From positions 124,001 to 188,000 of the forward strand of contig CAJAQB010000019.1 in NCBI GenBank assembly GCA_903943975.1: 64,000 nucleotides of DNA. Reading direction: 5' to 3'. A program made the translations under genes and the position numbers. Under the pieces are notes generated by a model that was not told where the DNA came from, ran no database searches, and saw nothing but the letters and a program-made list of their open reading frames with translations. This document shows, piece after piece, positions 25,919 to 34,526 of the stretch (position 1 is its first letter; every line of letters starts with the position of its first letter). Source of the stretch: Synechococcus lacustris. GTDB taxonomy: Bacteria > Cyanobacteriota > Cyanobacteriia > PCC-6307 > Cyanobiaceae.

Positions 25919-27214
25919 ATGAAAAGGGTTCTGGGGATCGTGTTGGGAGGCGGGGCCGGCACCCGGCTGTTTCCTCTCACCAAGATGCGTGCCAAGCCAG
26001 CGGTGCCCTTGGCCGGCAAGTATCGCCTGATCGACATCCCTGTCAGCAACTGCATTAACAGCGGGATCAACAAGATCTACGTGTTGACCCAGTTCAACAG
26101 TGCCTCGCTCAATCGCCACATCAGTCAGACCTATAACCTCTCCTCTGGTTTTGGTCAGGGTTTTGTAGAGGTTCTTGCTGCCCAGCAAACCCCCGATAGC
26201 CCCAGCTGGTTCGAAGGTACCGCCGATGCGGTGCGCAAATACGAATGGCTATTTCAGGAATGGGATGTGGATGAGGTGCTGATCCTCTCGGGGGATCAGC
26301 TCTACCGCATGGATTACGCCCTCTTTGTGGAGGAGCATCGCCGCAGCGGCGCAGACCTCACCGTGGCGGCCCTGCCGGTGGATGGCGAGCAAGCCGAGGG
26401 CTTCGGGTTGATGCGCACAGACGAGGGGGGCTGGATTCGCCAGTTCAAGGAAAAACCCAAGGGCGACGAGCTGCTGGAAATGCATGTGGACACCGCCAGC
26501 ATGGGCCTCAGTGCCGAGGAGGCGGCCCGCAGGCCCTATCTGGCCTCCATGGGCATTTATGTGTTCAAGCGGGATGTGCTGTTCAATCTGCTGAAGGAAA
26601 ATCCCGGCGCCACTGATTTTGGCAAGGAAATCATCCCCACGGCCCTAGGGAACGGCCTGCAGCTGCGCTCCTACCTGTTTGACGACTACTGGGAGGACAT
26701 CGGCACGATCCGGGCCTTCTACGAGGCCAACCTGGCGCTCACGGTGCAACCGCAACCGCCTTTTTCCTTCTACGACAAGAAATTTCCGATCTATACCCGT
26801 ACCCGCTACCTGCCGCCCTCCAAGCTCCAGGACGCCCAGGTGACCGAGTCGATCATTGGCGAAGGTTCGCTGCTCAAGGCCTGCAGCATCCACCGTTGCG
26901 TGCTTGGGGTCAGAAGTCGCATCGAAAACGAGGTGGTGCTCCAGGACACCCTGGTGATGGGGGCCGACTACTTCGAATCGGGAGAGGAACGGGCCCTGCT
27001 CAGGGAACGGGGGGGCATCCCGTTGGGGGTGGGCCAGGGCACCACGGTGAAACGGGCAATCCTCGATAAGAACGTTCGCATTGGTTCGAACGTGACGATC
27101 GTCAATAAAGACCACGTGGAGGAGGCCGATCGCCCCGAGCACGGCTTCTACATCCGCAATGGCCTGGTGGTGGTGGTGAAAAACGCCTCAATCGCCGATG
27201 GCACGGTGATCTGA
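25919..27214 (+). CDS. glgC: glucose-1-phosphate adenylyltransferase (ADP-glucose pyrophosphorylase)
   Basis: Makes ADP-glucose for glycogen synthesis, 431 aa, tetramer regulated in cyanobacteria by 3-phosphoglycerate and phosphate. Motifs: [20 protein letters not shown] (nucleotide binding), [37 protein letters not shown] (glucose-1-phosphate site) and [17 protein letters not shown], then the C-terminal beta-helix with [20 protein letters not shown]. The length and N-terminus [12 protein letters not shown] match cyanobacterial GlgC, so the ATG at 25919 is well supported. Confidence 0.98.
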   Translation: MKRVLGIVLGGGAGTRLFPLTKMRAKPAVPLAGKYRLIDIPVSNCINSGINKIYVLTQFNSASLNRHISQTYNLSSGFGQGFVEVLAAQQTPDSPSWFEGTADAVRKYEWLFQEWDVDEVLILSGDQLYRMDYALFVEEHRRSGADLTVAALPVDGEQAEGFGLMRTDEGGWIRQFKEKPKGDELLEMHVDTASMGLSAEEAARRPYLASMGIYVFKRDVLFNLLKENPGATDFGKEIIPTALGNGLQLRSYLFDDYWEDIGTIRAFYEANLALTVQPQPPFSFYDKKFPIYTRTRYLPPSKLQDAQVTESIIGEGSLLKACSIHRCVLGVRSRIENEVVLQDTLVMGADYFESGEERALLRERGGIPLGVGQGTTVKRAILDKNVRIGSNVTIVNKDHVEEADRPEHGFYIRNGLVVVVKNASIADGTVI

Positions 27215-27248
27215 GTCAGCTGCAACACTTGGGATCCCAAACAGAAGC

Positions 27249-27269
27249 GGCGCCTTAACCGGCGCCTTA
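27249..27269 (+). terminator. GC-rich hairpin / direct repeat after glgC
   Basis: GGCGCC at 27249-27254 and again at 27261-27266 can pair as a 6-bp stem with loop TTAACC; each is followed by TTA, so the 9-mer GGCGCCTTA is also a direct repeat. It lies 35 nt after the glgC stop. Confidence 0.4.
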
Positions 27270-27316
27270 CGGTCCCCACGGCAGACTGCTGCCTAAGCCA
27301 ATTGAAGCAACACCGC

Positions 27317-28735
27317 ATGGGCAAAGGTCATTTCGGATTGATTGGCCTCGGGGTGATGGGAGAAAACCTTGTGCTCAATGCCGAGCGCAATGGTTTCTCC
27401 AGTGTTGTTTACAACCGCACAGCGCAGAAAACCGACGATTTCCTGGCCGGTCTTGGCGCCGGTAAGCAGATCAGCGCTGCTTACTCGCTCCAGGAATTCG
27501 TAGACAAGCTCGAAAAGCCGCGCCGGATCCTGATGATGATCAAGGCCGGCCAACCGATCGACGACACCATCGCCAGCATTGCCCCCTACCTGGAAGAGGG
27601 GGATCTGCTGATCGACGGCGGCAACTCGCTCTTCAAGGACACCGAACGGCGGGTGGCTGAGCTGGAGAGCATGAGTTTTGGTTACATCGGTATGGGCGTT
27701 TCCGGCGGCGCAAAAGGGGCCCTGGAGGGGCCAAGCATGATGCCCGGCGGCACCCGTCAGGCCTACGACGCGATTGAAAGCTTGGTGAGCAAGATGGCCG
27801 CCCAGGTGGAGGACGGCCCCTGCGTCACCTACATCGGCCCGGGCGGTTCCGGCCACTTCGTCAAGACCGTGCACAACGGCATTGAGTACGGAGTTGAGCA
27901 AATCCTTGCGGAGGCCTACGACCTGATGAAACGGGGGGCTGGCCTCAACGGCAGCCAGATGGCCGATGTGCTTGGCCAGTGGAACAGCACAGAAGAACTT
28001 TCCTCCTATTTGGTGGAAATCACTGAGGTTTGTTTGCGCACCAAGGACCCTGAGGACGGTGGCGACCTCGTCGAAAAAATCGTTGATGTGGCCGGCCAGA
28101 AGGGCACCGGTCTCTGGACTGTGATCAGCGCCCTCGAGCTGGGGGTGGCGGTGCCCACGATTTATGAATCAGTTAATGCGAGGGTGCTGAGCTCCCTGCA
28201 TGGGGAGCGCCAAAAGGCCGAAACCGTGCTGCATGGCCCTGGGGCCACGGCCCTCGAGCTCGGTAGCCCCATTGATGGCATGGCACCCCTGCAGGATGCC
28301 TGCGTACTCAGCTGCATCGCCAGCTATGCCCAGGGCATTGCCCTGATCGAAGAAGCTTCACGGGTTTACAACTACGAGCTCAACATCGCCGCCATTGCCC
28401 AGATCTGGAAGGGGGGCTGCATCATCCGGGCCCGGCTGCTCAAGCGCATCCAAGAGGCCTATAACAACAACAGTGAACTGGCAAACCTGATGCTGGATCC
28501 CTGGTTTGCAGAACAGATCCAGCGACGGCTGCCGGGGCTGCGCCAAACGGTTATTGAAGCCACCCGGGCGGGAATTCCTGTGCCCTGCTTCGCCGCTTCG
28601 CTCAGCTACATCGACAGTTACCGCACGGCGCGCTTGCCCCAAAACCTGGTGCAGGCCATGCGCGACTGCTTTGGCTCCCACACCTACAAGCGCCTCGACA
28701 AGGGGGGCGATTTCCACACCGAGTGGTTGCCTTGA
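27317..28735 (+). CDS. gnd: 6-phosphogluconate dehydrogenase (decarboxylating)
   Basis: Oxidative pentose phosphate pathway enzyme producing ribulose 5-phosphate and NADPH, 472 aa from ATG 27317. The NADP fold GHFGLIGLGVMGENLVLN opens the protein; GMGVSGGAKGALEGPSMMPG and GPGGSGHFVKTVHNGIEYG are substrate and catalytic Lys motifs, and IWKGGCIIRARLL and SFDGYRTARLP-like SYIDSYRTARLP the C-terminal ones. A TTG at 27302 would add five residues. Its stop overlaps the TTG start of pgl. Confidence 0.97.
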   Translation: MGKGHFGLIGLGVMGENLVLNAERNGFSSVVYNRTAQKTDDFLAGLGAGKQISAAYSLQEFVDKLEKPRRILMMIKAGQPIDDTIASIAPYLEEGDLLIDGGNSLFKDTERRVAELESMSFGYIGMGVSGGAKGALEGPSMMPGGTRQAYDAIESLVSKMAAQVEDGPCVTYIGPGGSGHFVKTVHNGIEYGVEQILAEAYDLMKRGAGLNGSQMADVLGQWNSTEELSSYLVEITEVCLRTKDPEDGGDLVEKIVDVAGQKGTGLWTVISALELGVAVPTIYESVNARVLSSLHGERQKAETVLHGPGATALELGSPIDGMAPLQDACVLSCIASYAQGIALIEEASRVYNYELNIAAIAQIWKGGCIIRARLLKRIQEAYNNNSELANLMLDPWFAEQIQRRLPGLRQTVIEATRAGIPVPCFAASLSYIDSYRTARLPQNLVQAMRDCFGSHTYKRLDKGGDFHTEWLP

Positions 28736-29445
28736 CCAGCTATCAACTGATCCAGCTGCCGGATCGCCAGGCCCTAGCCCAACGGGCCTCTGAGCTGATG
28801 GCCCAGGCGATAGACCTGGCCCTGGGCCAGCGGGATCGGGCCCAGGTGGCCCTCTCCGGGGGAAGCACCCCGGAGCAGACCTATCACCTGTTGGGTCGCC
28901 AACACCTGGCCTGGGATCGGGTCGATTTATTGCTGGGCGATGAACGCTGGGTGGCCGCCGATCATCCGCTCAGCAATGCCCGGATGGTGCGGGCCAGCCT
29001 GCTGGCGGCAGAACCGGGCTGCCATGCCAGTTTCCATCCGGTGCCCACCGAGTTGGCGAGCGTGGAAGAGGGCATAACGAGCTACGGCCACACCGTTGAG
29101 CAGCTCTGTGGCAGTAGGCCGCCGCTGCTTGACCTGGTGCTGCTGGGGCTGGGGGACGACGGCCACACGGCCTCATTGTTCCCTGGCACCGCCGCCACCC
29201 GGGTGACAGACCGCTGGGTCACCGTTGGCGAAGGCAAGGGGATCCCTCGGATTAGTTTCACGGCACCGCTGCTTTCCGCCGCCCGACAGGTGATCTTTCT
29301 GGTGGCCGGTGCTGCCAAGCAGCAGGCCCTCAGCCGCCTATTGGATCCAAACGAAGATCCAGAGCGCACCCCTGCCAAGTTGGTGCAGCCGACCAATGCC
29401 ATCCTGGTTTTGGCCGATGCGGAGGCCTGTGGGGGCTTGGGCTGA
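28732..29445 (+). CDS. pgl: 6-phosphogluconolactonase
   Basis: Hydrolyses 6-phosphogluconolactone between glucose-6-phosphate dehydrogenase and Gnd; about 237 aa, cytoplasmic. Family motifs are VALSGGSTPEQTYHLLG, LLGDERWVAADHPLSN, LVLLGLGDDGHTASLFPGT (catalytic His) and the C-terminal RISFTAPLLSAARQVIFLVAG. The likely start is TTG 28732 (TTGA overlapping the gnd stop); GTG 28723 is three codons upstream. Translational coupling with gnd makes pathway sense. Confidence 0.95.
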   Translation: MTSYQLIQLPDRQALAQRASELMAQAIDLALGQRDRAQVALSGGSTPEQTYHLLGRQHLAWDRVDLLLGDERWVAADHPLSNARMVRASLLAAEPGCHASFHPVPTELASVEEGITSYGHTVEQLCGSRPPLLDLVLLGLGDDGHTASLFPGTAATRVTDRWVTVGEGKGIPRISFTAPLLSAARQVIFLVAGAAKQQALSRLLDPNEDPERTPAKLVQPTNAILVLADAEACGGLG

Positions 29446-29449
29446 ACTG

Positions 29450-29995
29450 ATGACTTTGCTGATCGCCAGTGGGGCTGGATTTAGCGGCTGGAACAGCCTC
29501 AACGACACGATCATGGGCGGCCGCAGCCAGGGCAGCTGCGGGGTAAGTAGCGACGGTTTGCTGATGGAAGCGCTGGTGGTAGCTGAGGGCGGCGGCTTTG
29601 TGAGTTGCCGCTCCCCCCGTTGGCAGCCCCCCCTCGATCTCTCGGCTGCGAAAGCATTGGTCTTGGAGTTGGAGGGGGACGGTCGCCGCTACAAGTTGGC
29701 AGTGGCCCCTGGGGACCTGGCCGGGCGCCTGGGGGAACTTATCCCAGGGGGATTGCGCTGGGTTACCGATTTCGACACCGAAGCGGAGGGCATCACCAGG
29801 GTCACGATTCCCTTTGAGCAGCTGCGGCCCACGGTGCGGGCCACCCCTGTTTCCTTGCCGCTGCGCTTTGACCCCTCCCGCGTCAGTCAGCTGCAGATCC
29901 TGCATTCCCGCTTCAGCGATGCTGGCGGCGAAAACCCTGGCTTTCGGGCCGGCCCCCTGCGGCTGTTGTTGCGCCGCATCGAGGCGGTCTCGTGA
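29450..29995 (+). CDS. CIA30-family protein
   Basis: 181-aa protein of the CIA30 family (complex I intermediate-associated protein 30 homologues), which in cyanobacteria is linked with NDH-1 or photosynthetic assembly but not firmly assigned. Start ATG 29450, 4 nt after the pgl stop. The family signature is visible: SGWNSLNDTIMGGRSQGSC near the N-terminus, GGGFVSCRSPRW, and the C-terminal IPFEQLRPTVRA and SRFSDAGGENPGFRAGPLRL galactose-binding-like strands. The frame is open upstream to 29309 within pgl, rejected because the family starts here. Confidence 0.88.
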   Translation: MTLLIASGAGFSGWNSLNDTIMGGRSQGSCGVSSDGLLMEALVVAEGGGFVSCRSPRWQPPLDLSAAKALVLELEGDGRRYKLAVAPGDLAGRLGELIPGGLRWVTDFDTEAEGITRVTIPFEQLRPTVRATPVSLPLRFDPSRVSQLQILHSRFSDAGGENPGFRAGPLRLLLRRIEAVS

Positions 29996-30005
29996 AGGGG
30001 CGCCA

Positions 30006-30057
30006 ATGAGCAGCGAAAGGCTATGAGCAGCAAAAGCCGATGAGAGGCAACGGATGA
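30006..30057 (+). promoter_or_regulatory. tandem ATGA-linked mini-ORF ladder before the 30054 gene
   Basis: Two 17-nt repeats beginning ATGAGCAGC (30006-30022, 30023-30039) and a third partial unit (30040-30053) create three mini-ORFs: MSSERL (30006-30026), MSSKSR (30023-30043) and MRGNG (30040-30057). Each stop overlaps the next ATG as ATGA, the last being the start of the 132-aa gene at 30054. The arrangement could couple translation from CIA30 or act as a uORF series. Function is inference. Confidence 0.55.
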
Positions 30058-30452
30058 CGGACGACTGGTTGCCCACGGCCGATCAGCCCGAGGCCCAGGC
30101 GGAGCTCTGCCAGCAGATCTGTAGGGCAGCGGATCTCAGCCGTCCAGGCCTCAAGCATGCCGCCCTGCCCATGGAGCAGGAGCCCCGCAGCTGGAGCCTG
30201 CGGCTGGAGGTGCGCGATGGCCAGGGCCAACGGCTGCAGCGGGAAGATCTGGAGCTGGAGCTTTATGGCTCGGCCGTGGACCCATCCCTGCAATTGGGCT
30301 GGCTATTTCAACAAGAGCAACCGCTGCTCTGGCAGGGCCGTCACCCGGTGTGGATGGACGCCAGCAGCGGCGCCCGCTGCGAACGGCCGGAGGGCGGTAT
30401 GGCCTTGGAAACCCTGGCCAGGCGGCTGCGGGCCCAGCTGGTGGGGGGCTAA
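30054..30452 (+). CDS. conserved hypothetical protein, 132 aa
   Basis: Small soluble protein without signal peptide or membrane span. It reads MTDDWLPTADQPEAQAELCQ, a helical N-terminal part, and then strand-rich segments SWSLRLEVRDGQGQRLQRED, LGWLFQQEQPLLWQGRHPVW and a final helix ALETLARRLRAQLVGG. It resembles small unassigned picocyanobacterial proteins; I do not recognise a domain. Its start is the end of the mini-ORF ladder. It converges on ilvD with 17 nt between the stops. Confidence 0.7.
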   Translation: MTDDWLPTADQPEAQAELCQQICRAADLSRPGLKHAALPMEQEPRSWSLRLEVRDGQGQRLQREDLELELYGSAVDPSLQLGWLFQQEQPLLWQGRHPVWMDASSGARCERPEGGMALETLARRLRAQLVGG

Positions 30453-30469
30453 ACCCCCCGTTATCTGGC

Positions 30470-32146
30470 TCAGAACAAATCTGTTACGGCCCCTTCACTA
30501 CTGCAGCTAACTAGGCGGGCGTACTTACCCAGCACCCCCCGGGTGTAACGGGGCGCAGGTTGCACCCAGGCGGCCCGGCGCCGTTCCAACTCGGCCTCAT
30601 CCACATTCAATTGAATCAGCAACTGGTGGGCATCAATGGTGATGCTGTCTCCTTCCTGCACTAAACCGATCGTGCCGCCCACCGCCGCCTCGGGGGCCAC
30701 GTGGCCCACCACCATGCCGTAGGTGCCCCCGGAGAAGCGCCCGTCGGTGATTAACGCCACCTTGTCGCCAAGGCCCTGGCCAATGATCGCTGAGGTGGGC
30801 GACAACATTTCGCGCATGCCAGGGCCCCCCACGGGACCCTCGTAGCGCACTACAACCACATCACCTTCTTTGATCTGACTTGCTAAAATTGCGGCCAGAC
30901 AGGTTTCTTCACTTTCAAAAACCCGCGCCGGGCCAGTGATAACTGGGTTCTTGACGCCACTGATCTTGGCAACACTGCCCTCTGGGGCCAGGTTGCCCTT
31001 CAGCACCGCCAAGTGACCCTTGGCATACAAAGGTTTTGAGAGGGGATGGATCACATCTTGATCCGCCCTTGGGGCTGAGGGCACAGGGGCCAACAGTTCA
31101 CTTAGTGTTTTGCCCTCGATCGTTTTGCAATCGCCATGGAGCAGGCCCGCATCCAGCAACAATTTCATTACCTGGGGAATACCACCAGCCTGATGAAGGT
31201 CGGTGGCCACATAGCGTCCACTGGGTTTTAGGTCGCAGATCACCGGCACCCGCTGGCGAATCGCTTCGAAGTCGTCGATGCTCAATGGCACATCGGCACT
31301 GCGGGCAATGGCCAGCAGGTGCAGCACAGCATTGGTGGAACCCCCCACCGCCATGATCACGCTGATGGCGTTTTCAAAGGCCTCACGGGTTAGTAAATCG
31401 CGGGGGCGGATATTTGCTTTGATCGCCTCCACAAGCACCTCTGCAGATCGGGCAGCACTATCGGCCTTTTCAGGATCTACTGCGGCCATGGTGGAGCTGT
31501 AGGGCAAGCTCAAGCCCATGGCTTCAATGGCGGAACTCATCGTGTTGGCAGTGAACATGCCGCCGCAGCTGCCGGCCCCTGGGCAGGCATTTTTTTCAAC
31601 TGCGATCAGTTGCTGCTCATCGATTTTGCCAGCGGTAAATTGACCCACCGCTTCAAAAGCACTAACAACAGTGAGATCAGTGCCCCCCAGCTTGCCGGGC
31701 TTGATTGTGCCGCCATAAACAAAGATGGCGGGGATATTCATCCTTGCCATGGCGATCAAGGCGCCCGGCATATTCTTATCGCAACCACCTACGGCCAGCA
31801 CAGCATCCATGCTCTCGCCATTGCAGGCGGTTTCGATCGAATCGGCAATAACTTCCCTAGAAACCAGCGAATATTTCATCCCCTCGGTACCCATCGAGAT
31901 GCCATCACTCACGGTGATGGTGCCAAACATCTGAGGCATAGCCCCAGCCCCATGGGCCGCCTGCTCCGCCCGTTTGGCCAGATCATTCAGCCCCATGTTG
32001 CAGGGGGTGATCGTGCTGAAGCCGTTGGCTATGCCGATGATCGGCTTATTGAAATCACCGTCACCGAAGCCCACAGCCCGCAGCATCGCCCGGTTGGGAC
32101 TGCGTTGGATGCCCTGGGTGATGGCGCTGGAACGGAGGGGGGCCAT
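30470..32146 (-). CDS. ilvD: dihydroxy-acid dehydratase
   Basis: Iron-sulfur dehydratase of branched-chain amino acid synthesis, 558 aa from ATG 32146. Conserved Fe-S cysteines lie in [17 protein letters not shown] and [36 protein letters not shown] is the C-terminal family motif. The frame is open ten codons further upstream, overlapping the next gene, but the family begins at the [19 protein letters not shown] stretch just after ATG 32146. A small membrane protein gene sits directly upstream on the same strand. Confidence 0.97.
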   Translation of the reverse strand: MAPLRSSAITQGIQRSPNRAMLRAVGFGDGDFNKPIIGIANGFSTITPCNMGLNDLAKRAEQAAHGAGAMPQMFGTITVSDGISMGTEGMKYSLVSREVIADSIETACNGESMDAVLAVGGCDKNMPGALIAMARMNIPAIFVYGGTIKPGKLGGTDLTVVSAFEAVGQFTAGKIDEQQLIAVEKNACPGAGSCGGMFTANTMSSAIEAMGLSLPYSSTMAAVDPEKADSAARSAEVLVEAIKANIRPRDLLTREAFENAISVIMAVGGSTNAVLHLLAIARSADVPLSIDDFEAIRQRVPVICDLKPSGRYVATDLHQAGGIPQVMKLLLDAGLLHGDCKTIEGKTLSELLAPVPSAPRADQDVIHPLSKPLYAKGHLAVLKGNLAPEGSVAKISGVKNPVITGPARVFESEETCLAAILASQIKEGDVVVVRYEGPVGGPGMREMLSPTSAIIGQGLGDKVALITDGRFSGGTYGMVVGHVAPEAAVGGTIGLVQEGDSITIDAHQLLIQLNVDEAELERRRAAWVQPAPRYTRGVLGKYARLVSCSSEGAVTDLF

Positions 32147-32172
32147 GGAAACGAAACCACTGCCCCTGATCC

Positions 32173-32454
32173 TCACATTGACTGGGGGGAGTCTGGGGAA
32201 AGATCCTCCAGCTGCCGGCGCACATCATCGATGGCGAGATTGAGCCGTTGCACCCGCTCCTCCAAGCTTTCCTGGCTGTGGGGCAAGGGGGAGGAGCTGG
32301 TGTTGGGCAGGGCCCGCAGGCGCCGCACCTGCTGGCCGAGGGCCTGGCGCCGCTCCGCCCTGGAGAGCAGCCACCAGGTGAGCCCCGCCACCCCGATGGC
32401 AGCTCCGGTGAGGGCGCTGAGCAGAATGGAGCTGGAGCTGTCCTGATCGGCCAT
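32173..32454 (-). CDS. small single-span membrane protein, hypothetical
   Basis: 93-aa protein with an N-terminal membrane span at about residues 9-30 ([21 protein letters not shown]) and a following basic/coiled-coil region ([22 protein letters not shown], read in pieces: a heptad-like pattern at about 63-85). Function unknown. It is 26 nt upstream of the ilvD start on the same strand and 20 nt downstream of upp, so it may be a passenger in an upp-to-ilvD transcript. Confidence 0.7.
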   Translation of the reverse strand: MADQDSSSSILLSALTGAAIGVAGLTWWLLSRAERRQALGQQVRRLRALPNTSSSPLPHSQESLEERVQRLNLAIDDVRRQLEDLSPDSPQSM

Positions 32455-32474
32455 GGCAGGGCCTAAAGATGGTT

Positions 32475-33146
32475 TCAGGTTAGGAAATCATCGGCATGGG
32501 TGCCGTAAAGCCGATCGCCGGCATCGCCAAGGCCCGGAACAATGAACTGACGGCTGTCTAATTCCGGATCAATGCAGGCTGTGTAGATAGTTAGCTCCGG
32601 AAATTTTTCGGCCAAATGCTGCAAGCCCGGGGCAGCGGCAAGGGCGGTAATCACCCGCACCCGCTGGCCAGTGACGCCACGCTCTGCCAATAATTCCAAA
32701 ACCGAGGCGAGGCTGCCGCCGGTGGCCAGCATTGGATCAAAAACCATCACCCCCACCCGTTCACCGATCTGCTTCGGCAGCCGATCCAGGTAGGTGGAAG
32801 GCAGGGCCGTTTCCTCATCACGCACCAAGCCCATGTGGGCCACGCGGGCATGGGGCAGCACCTCCTGGCCGCCGGCCCAAAGCCCCAGCCCCGCCCGTAA
32901 CACCGGCACCACCAAGAGCGCCGCCGTCGGGTCCATCACCTGGCCGGCGCATGGGGCCAGCGGGGTCTCGATCTGTACGGACACCTGGGGTAACCAATCC
33001 CGGGCGGCCTCATAGGTGAGCCAGCGCCCCAGCTCTTTCATGGCTGTGCAAAACAGCGGCGAGGGGGTGTCGCGATCGCGCAGCACCGTTAACCAATGGG
33101 CCACCAGGGGGTGGGGCGGAACAATTACGCGCAAAGACATGCTCAT
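32475..33146 (-). CDS. upp: uracil phosphoribosyltransferase
   Basis: Salvages uracil to UMP with PRPP, about 223 aa. The PRPP loop is in VMVFDPMLATGGSLASVLELL (about 140-160), and the uracil-binding C-terminus shows YTACIDPELD and VPGLGDAGDRLYG. Start is ATG 33146 or the second Met two codons later (33140); the frame runs on upstream to 33341, where it overlaps the divergent pentapeptide gene, which I reject. The N-terminus SLRVIVPPHPLVAHWLTVLR is typical. Confidence 0.95.
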   Translation of the reverse strand: MSMSLRVIVPPHPLVAHWLTVLRDRDTPSPLFCTAMKELGRWLTYEAARDWLPQVSVQIETPLAPCAGQVMDPTAALLVVPVLRAGLGLWAGGQEVLPHARVAHMGLVRDEETALPSTYLDRLPKQIGERVGVMVFDPMLATGGSLASVLELLAERGVTGQRVRVITALAAAPGLQHLAEKFPELTIYTACIDPELDSRQFIVPGLGDAGDRLYGTHADDFLT

Positions 33147-33202
33147 GGGCCCGCAGCGGCCCAGCCCCTGCCATACCTTGGGCGCAAAGCCTAGGGGCAG
33201 CC

Positions 33203-33733
33203 ATGACACTGAAACCGCCCAGGCGCCCATGGCGCCGCTGGTTAATGCTGCTGGGGCTACTGCTGGCAGTGGCTCTGCCGGGGGCGCTGCTGCTGCCAGC
33301 CCCCAGCTGGGCGACCACGGCCCCGGAACTTCGGGGGGCAAAATCCTTGCAAAACCTCAGTGCAGACATGCACGGCAGGAATTTGCAGCAGCAGGAATTT
33401 CTCAAGGCAGATCTGCAGGGGGTCAACTTCAGCGCCGCCGACCTGCGGGGCGCTGTGTTCAATGGCAGCCAGCTCCAGGGGGCCAACCTGCAGGGGGCTG
33501 ATCTCAGGGATGTGATCGCCTTTGCCAGCCGCTTTGATGGGGCAGACCTGCGCCAGGCCCGCCTTGATAACGGCATGTTGTTGCAGAGCCATTTCCGTGA
33601 TGCCCTGATCAGCGGTGCCGATTTCAGCGAGGCGGTGCTGGATCAACCGGAGCAAAGGGCCCTCTGCGCCAGGGCTGATGGGCTGAATGAGAGCACTGGG
33701 ATCAGCACCAGCGAGAGCCTGCGTTGCCGCTAG
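33203..33733 (+). CDS. exported pentapeptide-repeat protein
   Basis: 176-aa protein with a signal peptide (basic RRPWRRW, then LMLLGLLLAVALPGALLL, cleavage probably after PSWA, about residue 37) and a central right-handed beta-helix of A(D/N)LxX repeats: FLKADLQGVNFSAADLRGAV, then GANLQGADLRDVIAF and GADLRQARLDN. Two Cys near the C-terminus (LCARADG, SLRCR) may form a disulfide. Lumenal pentapeptide proteins are common in cyanobacteria and mostly unassigned. It lies just upstream of the B12 riboswitch. Confidence 0.85.
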   Translation: MTLKPPRRPWRRWLMLLGLLLAVALPGALLLPAPSWATTAPELRGAKSLQNLSADMHGRNLQQQEFLKADLQGVNFSAADLRGAVFNGSQLQGANLQGADLRDVIAFASRFDGADLRQARLDNGMLLQSHFRDALISGADFSEAVLDQPEQRALCARADGLNESTGISTSESLRCR

Positions 33734-33737
33734 GCGG

Positions 33738-33872
33738 CTGGTGTTACGGTCTCATTCCGGCTTTCTGGGGGATCAACCTAGGAAGAAAACGGGGAAAGAC
33801 CGGTGTAATTCCGGCACTGTCCCGCAGCTGTGAAGGTCCTTTGGGGCCCAGTCAGAACACCCGCCGGCTTTA
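33738..33872 (+). ncRNA. cobalamin (B12) riboswitch
   Basis: Classic cobalamin riboswitch core in a 176-nt leader: GGTG...GG at 33740-33748, the conserved GGGGAAAGACCGGTGTAATT-like box (33791-33810), CCGGCACTGTCCCGCAGCTG B12 box (33811-33830) and AGTCAGAACACCCGCCGGC (33850-33868). It lies between the pentapeptide gene and a HupE/UreJ-type gene. Between box and ATG 33910 there is a C-rich run and a CCGG/CCGGC dyad that may hide the start. Homologous riboswitches repress B12 or cobalt transport genes when B12 is plentiful. Confidence 0.93.
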
Positions 33873-33909
33873 CCCCCCCCACCATCCCCGGCGCGGACCG
33901 GCTCTTCGG

Positions 33910-34524
33910 ATGACCAAACATTTTTCAGCCGGGTACGCCGTTGGCGGCCTTGGCCTGGCTTCAGTTCTGGTGCTTTGCCTGCAGGGGCCAGCCTCCGCCC
34001 ATCACCTGATGGGGCTTTTCAAACTCGGCCCCAGCCCCTTATCGGGCCTGCTCAGTGGCTTAATGCACCCGCTGCTGGGTCCAGATCATCTCTTGTTTCT
34101 GCTGGCGATCGGTCTAGTGGGCCTGCAGCAGCCGCGCCGCTGGCTGCTGGGCCTGCTAGTTACTGGCCTGGCCGCTGCCGGTTTAGGTATCTGGCTGCCA
34201 GGTTTTCCCGCGGCTGAGCCGCTAGTAGCCCTTTCCCTGGTAGCCGTTGGCCTAGTGCTACTTGAACGGCTGCCCCGCTGGCTGCTTTTCCCGGCCATGG
34301 CCCTGCACGGCTATGTGCTCAGTGCCACCGTGATTGGCTGGGAACCATCGCCGCTGCTCTTTTATCTGATTGGTCTGGCCTTGGGCCAGGGCCTGCTGCT
34401 GCTCGCAGCTGTGGGCCTGGTGCGCCCCTGGGCCCAGCACTGCAGCCCAGCCAAGCTGCGGCTGCTGGCCGGCATCCTGATCGGCGTAGGGGCCAGCTTC
34501 GCTTGGACGAGCCTGGTGCCCTGA
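33910..34524 (+). CDS. hupE: HupE/UreJ-family protein, B12-regulated probable cobalt/nickel transporter
   Basis: 204-aa membrane protein with signal-like N-terminus and six predicted spans. The HupE signature HPLLGPDHLLFLLAIGL (about 55-72) carries the conserved His/Asp metal ligands, and HGYVLSAT a later His. The start is ATG 33910, directly after the riboswitch; the ORF continues back to 33724 through the riboswitch, which is rejected. B12 riboswitch control fits a cobalt importer role, proposed for cyanobacterial hupE in comparative genomics. It overlaps nothing and is followed 2 nt later by cobW. Confidence 0.88.
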   Translation: MTKHFSAGYAVGGLGLASVLVLCLQGPASAHHLMGLFKLGPSPLSGLLSGLMHPLLGPDHLLFLLAIGLVGLQQPRRWLLGLLVTGLAAAGLGIWLPGFPAAEPLVALSLVAVGLVLLERLPRWLLFPAMALHGYVLSATVIGWEPSPLLFYLIGLALGQGLLLLAAVGLVRPWAQHCSPAKLRLLAGILIGVGASFAWTSLVP

Positions 34525-34526
34525 CC

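Noticed and set aside
29309-29449. N-terminal extension of the CIA30 protein
   Set aside because: These codons are an out-of-frame reading of pgl.
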